A stretch of DNA of 33,469 nucleotides from Paenibacillus timonensis (GCF_009725205.1 NZ_WNZY01000034.1:1-33469), one strand, 5' to 3'; positions 8,171 through 17,348 are shown, numbered from the stretch's first letter. Program-made: numbers and translations. Notes: generated by a model from the letters alone, not told the origin.

Positions 8171-8635
8171 TTACGGCTCGGCGATGTAAGCTCCCTGCTC
8201 GCGCAATTTTCGCACGACGGTCTCATAATCGCTATCCTTAACGCTTGCGCTAAGTACGTATTTCCATCCTTGGGGCTCGTCACTGGTGTCGATGAGGGAT
8301 TCCGACGCCATCGGCCGGTCCCCGGAAACGGCTTCGCTGCGCTCTCCGTTTAATGAATCACCCGCATATCGCTCTCCCATGACCGTAACGGGCAGCACAC
8401 TCTGGACACCCCGCACCGTTCCGGGCACTGGAACGATTCCCGGGTTGTTCGCGCCCGATGCGCTGATTACCCCGTTATTTAAAGGTAACAGCGGAACCTG
8501 GAGCCGGTCGTCCTCTCCCCATTCGTTTGATACATGCCCTGCTTCAACCTCATTGATATTGTAGGCACGCAAAGTAATGCGCGCGCCTTCCACCTGATCT
8601 TCCGTATTGAAATAGGCCTGAATATGTTGGGTCAT
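8171..8635 (-). CDS. Hypothetical protein with two similar small domains (YflT-like?)
   Basis: I do not recognise this 154-residue protein with certainty. Residues 1-35 (QAYFNTEDQVEGARITLRAY) and 126-154 (LSASVKDSDYETVVRKLREQ) both read as a beta strand, an acidic turn, then an amphipathic helix. This resembles the half-repeats of small ferredoxin-like stress proteins such as the YflT family. The middle, 36-125, is low in predicted structure and rich in Gly, Pro, Val and Ser. There is no signal peptide, membrane segment or cysteine. The ATG follows AAGGAGG. It lies 25 bases downstream of a 55-codon frame on the same strand, so the two may form an operon ending at the terminator near 8040. Confidence 0.75.
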   Translation of the reverse strand: MTQHIQAYFNTEDQVEGARITLRAYNINEVEAGHVSNEWGEDDRLQVPLLPLNNGVISASGANNPGIVPVPGTVRGVQSVLPVTVMGERYAGDSLNGERSEAVSGDRPMASESLIDTSDEPQGWKYVLSASVKDSDYETVVRKLREQGAYIAEP

Positions 8636-8660
8636 GCCCCATACCTCCTTAGGATCAACT

Positions 8661-8828
8661 TCAGCTTCCCGGCCGAGGCAGCCTTTCAGTAAAGGGCTTC
8701 GCCTCCGGCATCACAGCATCAAAGCGCTCCGGCTCGGCTAAGCGGGCCGACACCCGGGCTTCGCTGCGATGTCCCACCGGGATGAGCGGAATGGATTGCC
8801 AATCTCTCGATTTCGCGGATTGGTGCAC
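8661..8828 (-). CDS. Possible small protein of 55 residues
   Basis: A GTG at 8826-8828 is placed 9 bases after AAAGGAG and opens a 55-codon frame ending in TGA at 8661. The peptide is basic and proline-rich, begins MHQSAKSRDWQSIPLIPVGH, and has no membrane segment. Codon choice looks like that of real genes nearby (many GCC, CGC, CCG, GAG). It ends 25 bases before the next minus-strand gene. I do not recognise it. It could be a real small protein co-transcribed with its neighbour, or a chance frame in a leader. Confidence 0.45.
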   Translation of the reverse strand: MHQSAKSRDWQSIPLIPVGHRSEARVSARLAEPERFDAVMPEAKPFTERLPRPGS

Positions 8829-8987
8829 GGTCAGCAACTCCTTTGGTCGTGTAGCTCTTTACCACAAGGTTGTACCAAAAACGGTCCGCTTATCCTTTAG
8901 AACCGCAAATCCTTCATTAAATTTAGAGGTAAATTTTCCATCTTGAGGTATAATGGGTCCAAATCCCGCATAAGGAGGTTTCCTCAC

Positions 8988-9929
8988 ATGAACCATTTGG
9001 GCTTTCGCCTACGCCATCCTACCCTAGACGATGCCCAGGCCGTTTGCGATCTGGTTGCCGTTTGCGACACCGAAGATCTCGGAGAGCCCGACATCGTTCT
9101 GGATGATGTTCTGAACATGTGGTCAGGCTTCGACCTGGATCATAACGTATGGGTGGCCGAGGATGAGAACGACGATCTGGTCGGATACGCCTTTCTAGAA
9201 GAGGACAGCGAAGAGAAGCTGTTCAGCTATGGCTGCGTACGGCCCTCCGCTCGCGGACGAGGAGTTGGTGCCGCACTCGTGGCCGTGCTTGAAGCGCGTG
9301 CCCTGGCGCTCCGGGACGAATCCGGCAAGACCAAGCGCCTGCAAGGCATGATTCCCTCCTCGTGCAGCGATGCCGCAGCCTTGTTTGAGGGCCAAGGGTT
9401 TGCCCCTATCCGCTACTTCAAACGGATGACACTCCGTTTGGAAGCCGAACCGGCTGCCGGTGTTTTGCCGGAACGCTTCGCCATTGTACCGTACGTTAAG
9501 GGACGAGACGAACAGGCCGTCTACGAAGCCTACACGGAAGCATTCGCCGACCATTGGGATTTTGCTGTGCCTTCCATCGAGAAGTTTATCGAAAGAACGC
9601 AACTGCCAACTTTCGAAGAGCGCTGGTGGCTGATCGCTTGGGATTCCGAGGAGGATACCGTTGCCGGTTTTGCGTTATGCCGCATGAGTGAAGACTTGTT
9701 GTTCATTGAACATTTGGGCGTCCGCCGCTGTTACCGAGGTCGCGGTCTGGCACTGGCCCTACTGCAGAATGTATTCGCTTCTTCCTACCGGGCGGGGCAA
9801 ATCAACGTCTCCCTTGGCGTCGACGCCGCTAATCCAACGGGGGCTTACCGCCTTTATGAGAAAGCCGGGATGAAACCGGAAAATGAAATCAGCATTTATG
9901 AGAAAACCTTCCCGATTTCGGCCTTATAA
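8988..9929 (+). CDS. Protein with two tandem GNAT acetyltransferase domains
   Basis: The 313-residue product has two GNAT folds in series. GNAT enzymes move an acetyl group from acetyl-CoA to an amine. The first domain spans about 1-150 with the CoA-binding loop RGRGVGAAL; the second spans about 165-310 with YRGRGLALALL and the typical end NPTGAYRLYEKAGM. The double layout recalls mycothiol-synthase-like and other duplicated GNAT proteins, but the substrate is unknown. The ATG at 8988 follows TAAGGAGG (8971-8978); an upstream in-frame TTG has no ribosome binding site. TATAAT at 8949-8954 could be its -10 box, although the -35 is poor. It is a single-gene unit closed by a strong terminator and divergent from the 8661-8828 frame. 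Confidence 0.9.
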   Translation: MNHLGFRLRHPTLDDAQAVCDLVAVCDTEDLGEPDIVLDDVLNMWSGFDLDHNVWVAEDENDDLVGYAFLEEDSEEKLFSYGCVRPSARGRGVGAALVAVLEARALALRDESGKTKRLQGMIPSSCSDAAALFEGQGFAPIRYFKRMTLRLEAEPAAGVLPERFAIVPYVKGRDEQAVYEAYTEAFADHWDFAVPSIEKFIERTQLPTFEERWWLIAWDSEEDTVAGFALCRMSEDLLFIEHLGVRRCYRGRGLALALLQNVFASSYRAGQINVSLGVDAANPTGAYRLYEKAGMKPENEISIYEKTFPISAL

Positions 9930-9933
9930 AGAG

Positions 9934-9978
9934 AAGCGGGCCAGACGCACTTGATTCTTTGCGTCTTGGCCCGCTTTT
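9934..9978. terminator. Bidirectional terminator between the GNAT gene and dtd
   Basis: A long stem (AAGCGGGCCAGACGCA at 9934-9949 with TGCGTCTTGGCCCGCTT, one mismatch) is followed by TTTT on the plus strand and by TT and a purine-rich stretch on the minus strand. The two flanking genes converge on it. Confidence 0.85.
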
Positions 9979-9990
9979 GCCTCTTCATAT

Positions 9991-10443
9991 TTAGATCTCG
10001 CCACTAGGGCTGTCCACAATCAAGGTGACCGGCCCCCAGTTCGTCAGCCCAACGTCCATTTCCGCACCGAACACCCCGGTTTCAACCGTCAATCCTTTAG
10101 CTCGAAGCAATTCATTAAACCGCTCGTACAGCGGCTCAGCCATTTCCGGCCGGGCCGCCGCCATAAAGTTCGGACGTCTGCCCTTGCGGCTATCGCCGTA
10201 TAGGGTAAACTGAGAGACCGATAAAATCGCCCCGCCGATCTCCGTTACCGCGAGGTTCATTTTACCCGCTTCGTCTTCAAAAATCCGTAAGCCGGCGATT
10301 TTCTCCGCTAAATAGGCTGCATCCTGTTCGGTGTCCTCATGCGTCACGCCTACCAGTAGCATAAGACCGGGGCCGATCGCTCCGACCGTTTCTCCCCCTA
10401 CGTTCACACGCGCCTCGCGGCAGCGCTGCACGACTACTCTCAT
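9991..10443 (-). CDS. dtd: D-aminoacyl-tRNA deacylase
   Basis: Dtd hydrolyses D-amino acids, and glycine mischarged on tRNA-Ala, from tRNA and so protects translation. The 150-residue length is standard. SQFTLYGD (77-84) and NWGPVT (135-140), holding the Gly-cisPro chirality filter, are both intact. The ATG has only a modest AAAGGA site upstream. The gene starts 24 bases after relA, so relA-dtd is an operon, the usual arrangement in Bacillales. Confidence 0.96.
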   Translation of the reverse strand: MRVVVQRCREARVNVGGETVGAIGPGLMLLVGVTHEDTEQDAAYLAEKIAGLRIFEDEAGKMNLAVTEIGGAILSVSQFTLYGDSRKGRRPNFMAAARPEMAEPLYERFNELLRAKGLTVETGVFGAEMDVGLTNWGPVTLIVDSPSGEI

Positions 10444-10467
10444 CGATCTTCGAATCCTTTCTATCCG

Positions 10468-12645
10468 TTACTGCATGAGCCGGTGTACCGTGTACACATC
10501 CTTCACCCGTTTGATCTTCTCCACAACAGACTGCAGATGATCGGTATTGCGGATCAGGATCGTCATATGCACCAAAGCCATTTTGTTCTTATCCGATCGG
10601 CCCGAAACGGCCGAAATATTCGTTTTGCTCTCCGATACCGCCTGTAACACTTCGTTTAGGAAGTTGCGGCGGTCGTGGCCGGTAATTTCGATGTCGACGC
10701 TGTAATTCGCTTCGATGGCCTCTTCCCATTCCACGTCAATCACGCGTGCGGCTTCTTCGCCGTCACCTCCGCCCGGAATGTTCGGGCAGTCGCTCCGATG
10801 CACCGATACGCCGCGGCCGCGGGTGATGTAGCCAACAATATCGTCGCCCGGAACCGGGTTACAGCATCTAGCAAAGCGGACAAGCAAATTGTCGATGCCC
10901 TTAACGACAACGCCATTCGTTGGACGGTGTCTGCGTTCTTCCGGTGCTTTTACTTCCTTGACCTCCGAGGTCAACTCGATATGCCCGGAAGCCTCTTCCT
11001 GTTCCTTGCGCAGCTTCTCGGTCAGCTTGGTCACGACCTGCGAGGCGGTGATCCCGCCGAACCCGATCGCCGACAGCATGTCGTCGATGTCGTTGAAGGC
11101 GTATTTCTTCGCCGCCTCCAGCAGCTTGTCGTCGCTCATCCATTGGAAAGGCTCGATTCCTGCCCGCTTCAGCTCGCGTTCGATCGCCTCGCGGCCTTTT
11201 TCCACGTTCTCTTCGCGTTTTTCCTTCTTGAACCATTGCTTGATTTTGCTGCGGGCATGGGAGGATTGGGCGATTTTCAACCAGTCCTGACTTGGTCCGT
11301 ACGAATGCTTGGACGTGAGAATCTCCACAATGTCCCCGGTTTTCAGCCGATGATCCAGCGGCACGATCCGTCCGTTCACCTTGGCCCCGATCGTCCGGTT
11401 CCCGACCTCGGTATGGATGCGGTACGCAAAATCCAGCGGCACCGAGCCCGCCGGCAACTCGATGACTTCCCCGGACGGCGTAAATACAAAGACGAGGTCC
11501 GAGAAGAAATCCATTTTCAGCGATTCCACGAACTCCGAAGCATCCTTCGCTTCATGCTGAAGCTCCAGGATTTCGTTAAAGAACGTGATTTTATTTTCCA
11601 AGCCGCCGGTACCTGTACCTTCCTTATATGCCCAGTGCGCCGCGATCCCGTATTCGGCCGTCCGGTGCATCTCCCAGGTGCGGATCTGAACCTCCGTGGG
11701 TTCCCCGTTCGGGCCAACGACCGTCGTATGCAGCGACTGGTACATGTTCGCCTTCGGCATGGCGATGTAATCCTTAAACCGCCCCGGCATCGGCTTCCAC
11801 AACGTATGGATGATCCCCAGGGTCGCGTAACAGTCCTTGATATTGTCAACGATGATGCGAATGGCCAGCAGATCGTAAATTTCGTTGAACTGCTTGTTTT
11901 TCATCGTCATCTTCTTATAGACGCTGTAAATATGCTTTGGACGCCCCGACAAATCCGCCTGCACGCCCATTTCCTCTAACTTCTCGGCGATGCGAGCGAT
12001 GACGTTCTTGATGTACTCCTCGCGCTCCGCCCGTTTCTTTCGCATCAAGTTAGCAATCCGGTAATATTGCTGCGGGTTCAGGTATCGCAGGGCGATATCT
12101 TCCATCTCCCATTTGATGGCCGAAATCCCCAGACGGTTGGCAATCGGGCAGAAAATCTCCAACGTTTCGTAGGCGATTCGACGCTGACTCTCCTCCGACT
12201 GGTATTTGAGCGTTCGCATATTGTGCAGTCGGTCCGCCAGTTTAATGACGATCACCCGAATGTCCTGTGCCATCGCTATGAACATTTTGCGGTAGTTCTC
12301 GTTCTGCTGCTCCTCTTTGGATTGGAATTTAATCCGCTCCAACTTCGTCAACCCGTCGACGAGCAAAGCACAATCGCTGCCGAAATGCTCCTGTATCTCC
12401 TTTAAAGACACCGTCGTGTCTTCGACCACGTCATGAAGCAGGGCCGCAATGACCGACAGCGCATCCATTTGCATGTTTACAACAATATCCGCCACAGCCA
12501 AAGGATGAAGAATATAAGGTTCTCCGGATTTGCGAACCTGTCCGTGATGGGCTTCGTCCGCAAACTCGTACGCTTCCCGAATCCGATCGAGATCCGGTTC
12601 CTTTATATAGGCAGACGCCTTTTCGAGTAATTGCTCTATGCCCAT
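10468..12645 (-). CDS. relA: Bifunctional (p)ppGpp synthetase/hydrolase Rel
   Basis: Rel makes and degrades the alarmone (p)ppGpp in response to amino-acid starvation sensed on the ribosome. The 725-residue protein has the full long-RSH layout. The HD hydrolase domain (about 25-180) has H34, H47 and HD at 71-72 in LLHDVVEDT, so hydrolase activity should be intact. The synthetase domain (about 200-345) has RPKHIYSVYKKM and YQSLHTTVVGP. A TGS domain (about 385-450, FVFTPSGEVIELPAG), a zinc-finger-like CCNPVPGDDI region (about 555-610) and a C-terminal ACT domain follow. The ATG start has AGGA nearby. A strong sigma-A promoter lies about 90 bases upstream; dtd follows in the same operon. Confidence 0.97.
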   Translation of the reverse strand: MGIEQLLEKASAYIKEPDLDRIREAYEFADEAHHGQVRKSGEPYILHPLAVADIVVNMQMDALSVIAALLHDVVEDTTVSLKEIQEHFGSDCALLVDGLTKLERIKFQSKEEQQNENYRKMFIAMAQDIRVIVIKLADRLHNMRTLKYQSEESQRRIAYETLEIFCPIANRLGISAIKWEMEDIALRYLNPQQYYRIANLMRKKRAEREEYIKNVIARIAEKLEEMGVQADLSGRPKHIYSVYKKMTMKNKQFNEIYDLLAIRIIVDNIKDCYATLGIIHTLWKPMPGRFKDYIAMPKANMYQSLHTTVVGPNGEPTEVQIRTWEMHRTAEYGIAAHWAYKEGTGTGGLENKITFFNEILELQHEAKDASEFVESLKMDFFSDLVFVFTPSGEVIELPAGSVPLDFAYRIHTEVGNRTIGAKVNGRIVPLDHRLKTGDIVEILTSKHSYGPSQDWLKIAQSSHARSKIKQWFKKEKREENVEKGREAIERELKRAGIEPFQWMSDDKLLEAAKKYAFNDIDDMLSAIGFGGITASQVVTKLTEKLRKEQEEASGHIELTSEVKEVKAPEERRHRPTNGVVVKGIDNLLVRFARCCNPVPGDDIVGYITRGRGVSVHRSDCPNIPGGGDGEEAARVIDVEWEEAIEANYSVDIEITGHDRRNFLNEVLQAVSESKTNISAVSGRSDKNKMALVHMTILIRNTDHLQSVVEKIKRVKDVYTVHRLMQ

Positions 12646-12731
12646 TGAGATCCTGTTGATTCCTTTCTATATGAAAATATACTGAAAAAACGCATACAAG
12701 AGCATAATTCGCCTCATTTTGATTTCCTATA

Positions 12732-12760
12732 ATTATGACTCTTGCGTTCCCTTCCGTCAA
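12732..12760 (-). promoter_or_regulatory. relA promoter (sigma-A type)
   Basis: On the minus strand TTGACG (12755-12760) is followed after exactly 17 bases by CATAAT (12732-12737). It would give a leader of about 80 bases before relA. Confidence 0.7.
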
Positions 12761-12890
12761 CTCCGGGTATTGTCCCTGCACCAAGGACATCGGCATGGCT
12801 GAGCCTTCATGCAACCCTGGCCGTATGCCTACAGGCAAACCTAGGGAATGATGATGGAAGGATCAAAGGCAAAAGTCAAGTAATTTTCTG

Positions 12891-12919
12891 TTGAAAATTG
12901 TCGGCATAGTCATTATCCT
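12891..12919 (+). promoter_or_regulatory. Uracil permease promoter (sigma-A type)
   Basis: TTGAAA (12891-12896), a 17-base spacer and TATCCT (12914-12919) form a reasonable promoter. The leader would be only about 40 bases, too short for the PyrR attenuator that controls uracil permease in many Firmicutes. Confidence 0.55.
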
Positions 12920-12966
12920 ATTAAGGATAGTTATCTTATGAACGTACCTATAGAGGAGTGAACGCG

Positions 12967-14253
12967 TTGCAACGTGAAATTCAAGTTAACGAGAAAGTCC
13001 CGTTCGGACCTGGCGTGCTGTTAAGCCTGCAGCACTTGTTTGCCATGTTCGGAAGTACGGTGCTGGTGCCTAACCTGTTTGGCGTAGACCCCGGCATGAT
13101 CCTGCTAATGAACGGCATCGGCACCCTGCTCTACATCCTCATCTGTAAAGGAAAAATCCCTGCCTATCTGGGCTCCAGCTTTGCTTTCATCGCACCGGTT
13201 CAGGCGGTTCTGCTGAGTCATCCGGGGAACGGCTACGCCCTAGCGCTCGGCGCGTTCATCGTCACCGGCGTCATCTTCCTCTTGGTCGCCCTGCTGATCA
13301 AGTATGCCGGTACCAAGTGGATCGATGTTGTGTTTCCGCCTGCAGCCATGGGTGCCATCGTAGCTCTGATCGGTCTGGAGTTGATTCCGGTCGCTGCCGG
13401 AATGGCCGGATGGATCAGTGATGGCTCGGAAGGCTGGACGCCCAACGGGACGTACATCACGCTGTCGCTCGTAACGTTAGGCGTTACGGTACTTGGCGCG
13501 GTCTTGTTCCGCGGCTTTCCAAAGATCATCCACATCCTGATCGGGATCGTTGCCGGTTATGTACTAGCCTACTTCATGGGCGAGGTGGACACCGCGGCTA
13601 TTGCCAATGCGAAATGGTTTACCCTGCCGACGGTGACGACGCCGCAATGGGATACCTCCGCCATCATCTCGATCATACCGGTCGCGCTGGTCGTTATCGT
13701 GGAGCATATCGGCCATCTGCTGGTGACAAGCAACATCGTGGGCAAGGACTTGTCCAAGGATCCGGGCCTGCATCGATCGCTCATGGGGAACGGGATTTCT
13801 ACGATCCTCTCCGGTTTTGTAGGATCGACGCCGAACACGACCTATGGGGAGAACATCGGCGTCATGGCGTTAACCCGCGTGTATTCCGTTTTCGTAATTG
13901 GCGGCGCGGCCATCTTCGCGATTTTGCTTTCCTTCTCCGGGAAGTTCTCCACGTTGATCGCCGTGATCCCGCCTCCCGTTATGGGCGGCGTGTCCCTGCT
14001 CTTGTTCGGCGTGATCGCGGCCTCGGGCTTGCGTATCTTCGTTGAGCAGAAGGTCGACTTCTCCAAGCCGACCAACATGTTGTTGACGACGATCGTGCTC
14101 GTCATCGGTCTTAGCGGCACCACGCTGACCATGGGCAATGTCGCGCTGAAGGGCATGGCGCTGGCAACGATCGCGGGGATCCTGCTTAGCTTGTTCTTCA
14201 AGCTGATTCAGGTCCTGAAGCTAAGCAACGACAATGAGGACGCTGCGCATTAA
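12967..14253 (+). CDS. uraA: Uracil permease, NCS2 family
   Basis: This is a proton-coupled uracil transporter of the NCS2 (nucleobase-cation symporter 2) family in the inner membrane, with about 12-14 hydrophobic segments along 428 residues. GSTPNTTYGENIGVMALT (about 284-301) is the family signature carrying the substrate-site residues, and the UraA/PyrP type fits better than the xanthine type. I chose TTG at 12967 because AGAGGA ends 9 bases upstream and the protein then starts QREIQVNEKVPFG. GTG at 12958 lies only one base from the same ribosome binding site. It is convergent with apt and shares a terminator with it. Uptake of uracil feeds pyrimidine salvage. Confidence 0.9.
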   Translation: MQREIQVNEKVPFGPGVLLSLQHLFAMFGSTVLVPNLFGVDPGMILLMNGIGTLLYILICKGKIPAYLGSSFAFIAPVQAVLLSHPGNGYALALGAFIVTGVIFLLVALLIKYAGTKWIDVVFPPAAMGAIVALIGLELIPVAAGMAGWISDGSEGWTPNGTYITLSLVTLGVTVLGAVLFRGFPKIIHILIGIVAGYVLAYFMGEVDTAAIANAKWFTLPTVTTPQWDTSAIISIIPVALVVIVEHIGHLLVTSNIVGKDLSKDPGLHRSLMGNGISTILSGFVGSTPNTTYGENIGVMALTRVYSVFVIGGAAIFAILLSFSGKFSTLIAVIPPPVMGGVSLLLFGVIAASGLRIFVEQKVDFSKPTNMLLTTIVLVIGLSGTTLTMGNVALKGMALATIAGILLSLFFKLIQVLKLSNDNEDAAH

Positions 14254-14272
14254 GCTCACTCCCTTAACAAAC

Positions 14273-14311
14273 AAGGGGCTGTAGCCATGGATCACATGGC
14301 TACAGCCCCTT
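14273..14311. terminator. Bidirectional terminator between uraA and apt
   Basis: A perfect 17-base stem (AAGGGGCTGTAGCCATG / CATGGCTACAGCCCCTT) with a 5-base loop lies between convergent genes. It is followed by TCTCTTCTT on the plus strand and GTTTGTT on the minus strand. Confidence 0.85.
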
Positions 14312-14323
14312 CTCTTCTTCGGC

Positions 14324-14839
14324 TTATTCGTACTTCACAAGCGAGAATACATCGATTTCCGGCAGCTTCTTGCGGCCGTTCAACTCGCTGAGCTCGATCA
14401 AGAACGCGGTGCCAACGACGTTGCCGCCCAGCTGGCGAACCAGATTAACGGAGGTCGAAATCGTCCCCCCGGTTGCCAGCAAATCGTCAGCGATTAGGAC
14501 GTTTTGCCCCGGTTTCACCGCATCGCTATGCATCGCCAAACGGTCCTTACCGTACTCCAGGTCGTATTCCACCTCAATCGTTTCATAGGGAAGCTTCCCG
14601 CTTTTGCGAATCGGCACAAACCCCACGCCCAGCGCGTAAGCCAGCGGCGCGCCAACCACGAAACCACGAGCCTCGGGACCGGCGATCAGATCGATCTTAA
14701 GATGGGACACCAACTGCTTCAGTTCATCGACCGCCTTGCGATACATGGCGCCGTCATTCAACAGCGTGGTAATGTCCTTGAAACTGATGCCAGGCTGAGG
14801 AAAATCAGGAATCACCCGAATGTACTCTTTAAAATCCAA
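14324..14839 (-). CDS. apt: Adenine phosphoribosyltransferase
   Basis: Apt joins adenine and PRPP to make AMP in purine salvage. The 171-residue protein has the type I PRTase PRPP loop [13 protein letters not shown] (114-126) and the substrate hood region [14 protein letters not shown] (54-67). The start is TTG at 14837-14839, 8 bases after AGGAGG; no ATG is available in a suitable place. It follows recJ by 58 bases and ends at the shared terminator, so it is probably the last gene of the secD-to-apt transcript. The Apt-Rel neighbourhood is conserved in Bacillales. Confidence 0.97.
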   Translation of the reverse strand: MDFKEYIRVIPDFPQPGISFKDITTLLNDGAMYRKAVDELKQLVSHLKIDLIAGPEARGFVVGAPLAYALGVGFVPIRKSGKLPYETIEVEYDLEYGKDRLAMHSDAVKPGQNVLIADDLLATGGTISTSVNLVRQLGGNVVGTAFLIELSELNGRKKLPEIDVFSLVKYE

Positions 14840-14897
14840 ACCAATCTCCTCCTAGTTCAAATGCGTGCGAAATCATTTCATTTTCTCGAAAAATCAT

Positions 14898-17303
14898 TTA
14901 TGAAGCTCCCTGAATATGGGTTAGCATCCATTCAGTAATTTCCGGCACCCGACCAAACTGCAGCATCTGCTCGATCTCAGCCAGCACTCCCAGCTCTCGA
15001 TAACGGCTTGAGGTTTCCAAGGCCTGCTTGGAAGGTGACGGATGGAGCCGAATCATTCCTGAAGCCCGGATGATAAATCCTAGTTCTTCAAACACACCGA
15101 GCGACATCTCCAGCATTCGCTGGGACCAGCCGGTACGTTTCGCAAGCGCAGCCAACAGATCTTCCTCGCGCAATCCCTGTTCCGCCCCACGATAGATCAA
15201 GCTGTACACCAGCTTGAACTGATCCCGAGAAGGTGGTTCGATTCGCTCCTGCGGCGCTCGCGGCGAATGTAACATATAGATGCGCTCCAATCCGGCAAAA
15301 GCGGACATCATCCCGGTCCATCCCTCCGGCGATTCCGGAAGTTCCATGACAAACAGCGTCGTCATCGCATCTTTCCCCGCCGATTGTGCGAGGTCATTCC
15401 CAGGAAGCACGCCAACGTTCTTATCATATACCCAAACCGCGGTATCCTTCAAATCACGGGACTGGTAAAAAGCGGAACCCGCGTTAAGCACAACGGCGGA
15501 TGTTCCCGAACCGCAGGCGGGTAGCTTTGCCAGCTTGCCGCGCAGCTCCTCCAGCAGAAGCGCCGGATTCCGGGAGCCGCGGTAATCGAATACCTGCAGG
15601 TGCGAGACTGCCAGGTCCTGGATCATCAACTGCGGCTTGCGGGCCCCATTCCATTCGTTGATTCCGGCTTCGGCGACGATATCAACCCGTGCTTCCTCCG
15701 CAAGCAGTGAGGCCAATTCGCCCTTGCCGAACGCGACCGCTTCTACGGTCTTTCCGTTTTGGCCGAGAATCAGCTTCAAGTGCTTGCCGTCTTTGCCCAT
15801 CTGTCGGCACTCCAGTAGTTTCAGATCCTTCAGAAGCAACCTTGGGCAAGTGTTAGCCATACCGAACGGCGCAAGATGCTGAAGCTGCTCGATGGCTTGC
15901 AGCGTGACGTCCTTCAAGGAGCAAGCCAAATCCGTTTGCAAGACCGGCACGAAATGCTCTGGACGAAGCCGGTCGGCAGCAAATGCATTTAGTCGCCGGC
16001 CGAATTCCTCCAAATGCTCCCGGCCAAGGGACATGCCCGCCGCGGAAGGATGCCCGCCGTAATGATCCAATAGGTCGGCGCAATCCGTTAACGCTTCGTA
16101 AATGTCGAAGCCGGGGATGGAACGGGCCGAGCCTTTACACTCCCCGGTTTCCGGGTGGATGCCCAGCACAATAGTCGGGCGAAAATAACGTTCCAGCAAT
16201 TTTGAGGCGACGATCCCGACGACGCCGGCGTTCCAGCCTTCGCCGGCTACGACGATCACGTCGGGTAATCCCTCCGCCTCCGCCTGGCCTTCCAATTGCT
16301 GAAGCGCCTCTTCAACCATGTCCTCAACGAGCATTTGACGCTCTTTATTAAGCACATCCAGCTCCTCGGCAATCGCTTCAGCCTCTTCCATGCTCTCTGC
16401 CGTCAGCAAGGAGACAGCTCGGTTAGCGTGGCTCATGCGGCCACTGGCGTTGATCCGCGGTGCCAATCCAAAGGCGACCGCTGTCGAAGTCACTTCTCCG
16501 CTGGACCAGCCGGAGGTCCCGAGCAGCGCCGTCATTCCCGGGAAGGCCGATCGCGCCATCGAGGCGAGACCTGCCTTGACGATGACGCGGTTTTCTCCGG
16601 TCAACGGCATGAGATCGGCGATCGTCCCCAAAGCGGCGAGCTCTGTCCATGCTTCAGGGGTTTCATCCCCGAGCAGCGCCTGAGCCAGCTTATAGGCTAC
16701 TCCGACTCCAGCCAACCCCTTAAAGGGATATGTGCAGTAGGGAAGCTTGGGGTTAATCAAGGCATACGCTTCTGGCAGAACCGCCGGGGGTTCGTGGTGA
16801 TCGGTGACGATCACGTCCATCCCGGTCGCATTGGCGTATGCCACCTGATCAACCGCACTAATTCCCGTATCTACCGTCACGAGCAGCGTAAAGCCCTTCT
16901 TATGAAAATGCTCTAATACCGGAATATGCAGGCCGTAACCTTCTTTAGTTCGGTGCGGAATATAAAAGTCATATGTAGCGCCGAGGCGCCTCATCAGATA
17001 AATCATCAACGTCGTGGACGAAACGCCGTCGGCGTCGTAATCCCCATAGATCAAGATCCGTTCGCCTTCTTCCACCGCGCGGCGGATACGAGGAACGGCT
17101 TCCTTCATGCCGCTAAGCAGTAAGGGGTCATGTTGATCCACAAGGCTTCCTTTTAAGAAAAGCTCCGCCTCCGCTGAGTTCTCCATCCCCCGCGTAACCA
17201 ACAAAGACGCGAGCAGCGGGGAAATGTTCAAATGACCGGCGAGCCGGCTGGCAGCCTCTTCGTCGCAGGGCAGCGGTGTCCAGCGGTATTTGGAATGAAG
17301 CAA
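14898..17303 (-). CDS. recJ: Single-stranded-DNA-specific exonuclease RecJ
   Basis: RecJ is a 5'-to-3' exonuclease on single-stranded DNA, used in recombination and repair. The 801-residue protein has the DHH phosphoesterase core, with metal ligands in IYGDYDADG (about 85-93), VTVDTG (142-147) and TDHHEPP (167-173). The DHHA1 motif GHPSAAGMSL and an OB-fold follow, then a C-terminal extension of over 200 residues as in Firmicute RecJ. I chose TTG at 17301-17303 because AAGAAGG lies 8 bases upstream and the product begins MLHSKYRW, as in B. subtilis. GTG at 17310 overlaps the ribosome binding site. It lies between the CDF-like gene and apt. Confidence 0.95.
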   Translation of the reverse strand: MLHSKYRWTPLPCDEEAASRLAGHLNISPLLASLLVTRGMENSAEAELFLKGSLVDQHDPLLLSGMKEAVPRIRRAVEEGERILIYGDYDADGVSSTTLMIYLMRRLGATYDFYIPHRTKEGYGLHIPVLEHFHKKGFTLLVTVDTGISAVDQVAYANATGMDVIVTDHHEPPAVLPEAYALINPKLPYCTYPFKGLAGVGVAYKLAQALLGDETPEAWTELAALGTIADLMPLTGENRVIVKAGLASMARSAFPGMTALLGTSGWSSGEVTSTAVAFGLAPRINASGRMSHANRAVSLLTAESMEEAEAIAEELDVLNKERQMLVEDMVEEALQQLEGQAEAEGLPDVIVVAGEGWNAGVVGIVASKLLERYFRPTIVLGIHPETGECKGSARSIPGFDIYEALTDCADLLDHYGGHPSAAGMSLGREHLEEFGRRLNAFAADRLRPEHFVPVLQTDLACSLKDVTLQAIEQLQHLAPFGMANTCPRLLLKDLKLLECRQMGKDGKHLKLILGQNGKTVEAVAFGKGELASLLAEEARVDIVAEAGINEWNGARKPQLMIQDLAVSHLQVFDYRGSRNPALLLEELRGKLAKLPACGSGTSAVVLNAGSAFYQSRDLKDTAVWVYDKNVGVLPGNDLAQSAGKDAMTTLFVMELPESPEGWTGMMSAFAGLERIYMLHSPRAPQERIEPPSRDQFKLVYSLIYRGAEQGLREEDLLAALAKRTGWSQRMLEMSLGVFEELGFIIRASGMIRLHPSPSKQALETSSRYRELGVLAEIEQMLQFGRVPEITEWMLTHIQGAS

Positions 17304-17348
17304 AAGCGGCACCTTCTTTCTTCCTGTCAGTTCTTTCCCAGGGCCGGC

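Larger units (their letters stand above)
12646..12966. other. Divergent relA / uracil permease promoter region
   Basis: This gap holds the relA promoter (12732-12760) and the permease promoter (12891-12919), firing in opposite directions. Between them (12761-12890) I find only two short dyads: GCATG / CATGC around 12795-12812 and GCC / GGC near 12827. I see no PyrR attenuator, purine riboswitch or T-box. Confidence 0.6.

Noticed and set aside
10675..11979. 434-codon plus-strand open frame inside relA
   Set aside because: It is antisense to a complete, conserved relA; the length follows from GC-rich codon structure and it has no ribosome binding site or family resemblance.
12431..12838. Minus-strand open frame upstream of relA
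   Set aside because: It overlaps the relA promoter and leader and runs into relA in another frame; no ribosome binding site.
12761..12890. SAM, purine or cobalamin riboswitch upstream of uraA
   Set aside because: GCAACC- and GCC-like words occur, but no conserved core is complete, and the site lies upstream of the apparent promoter.
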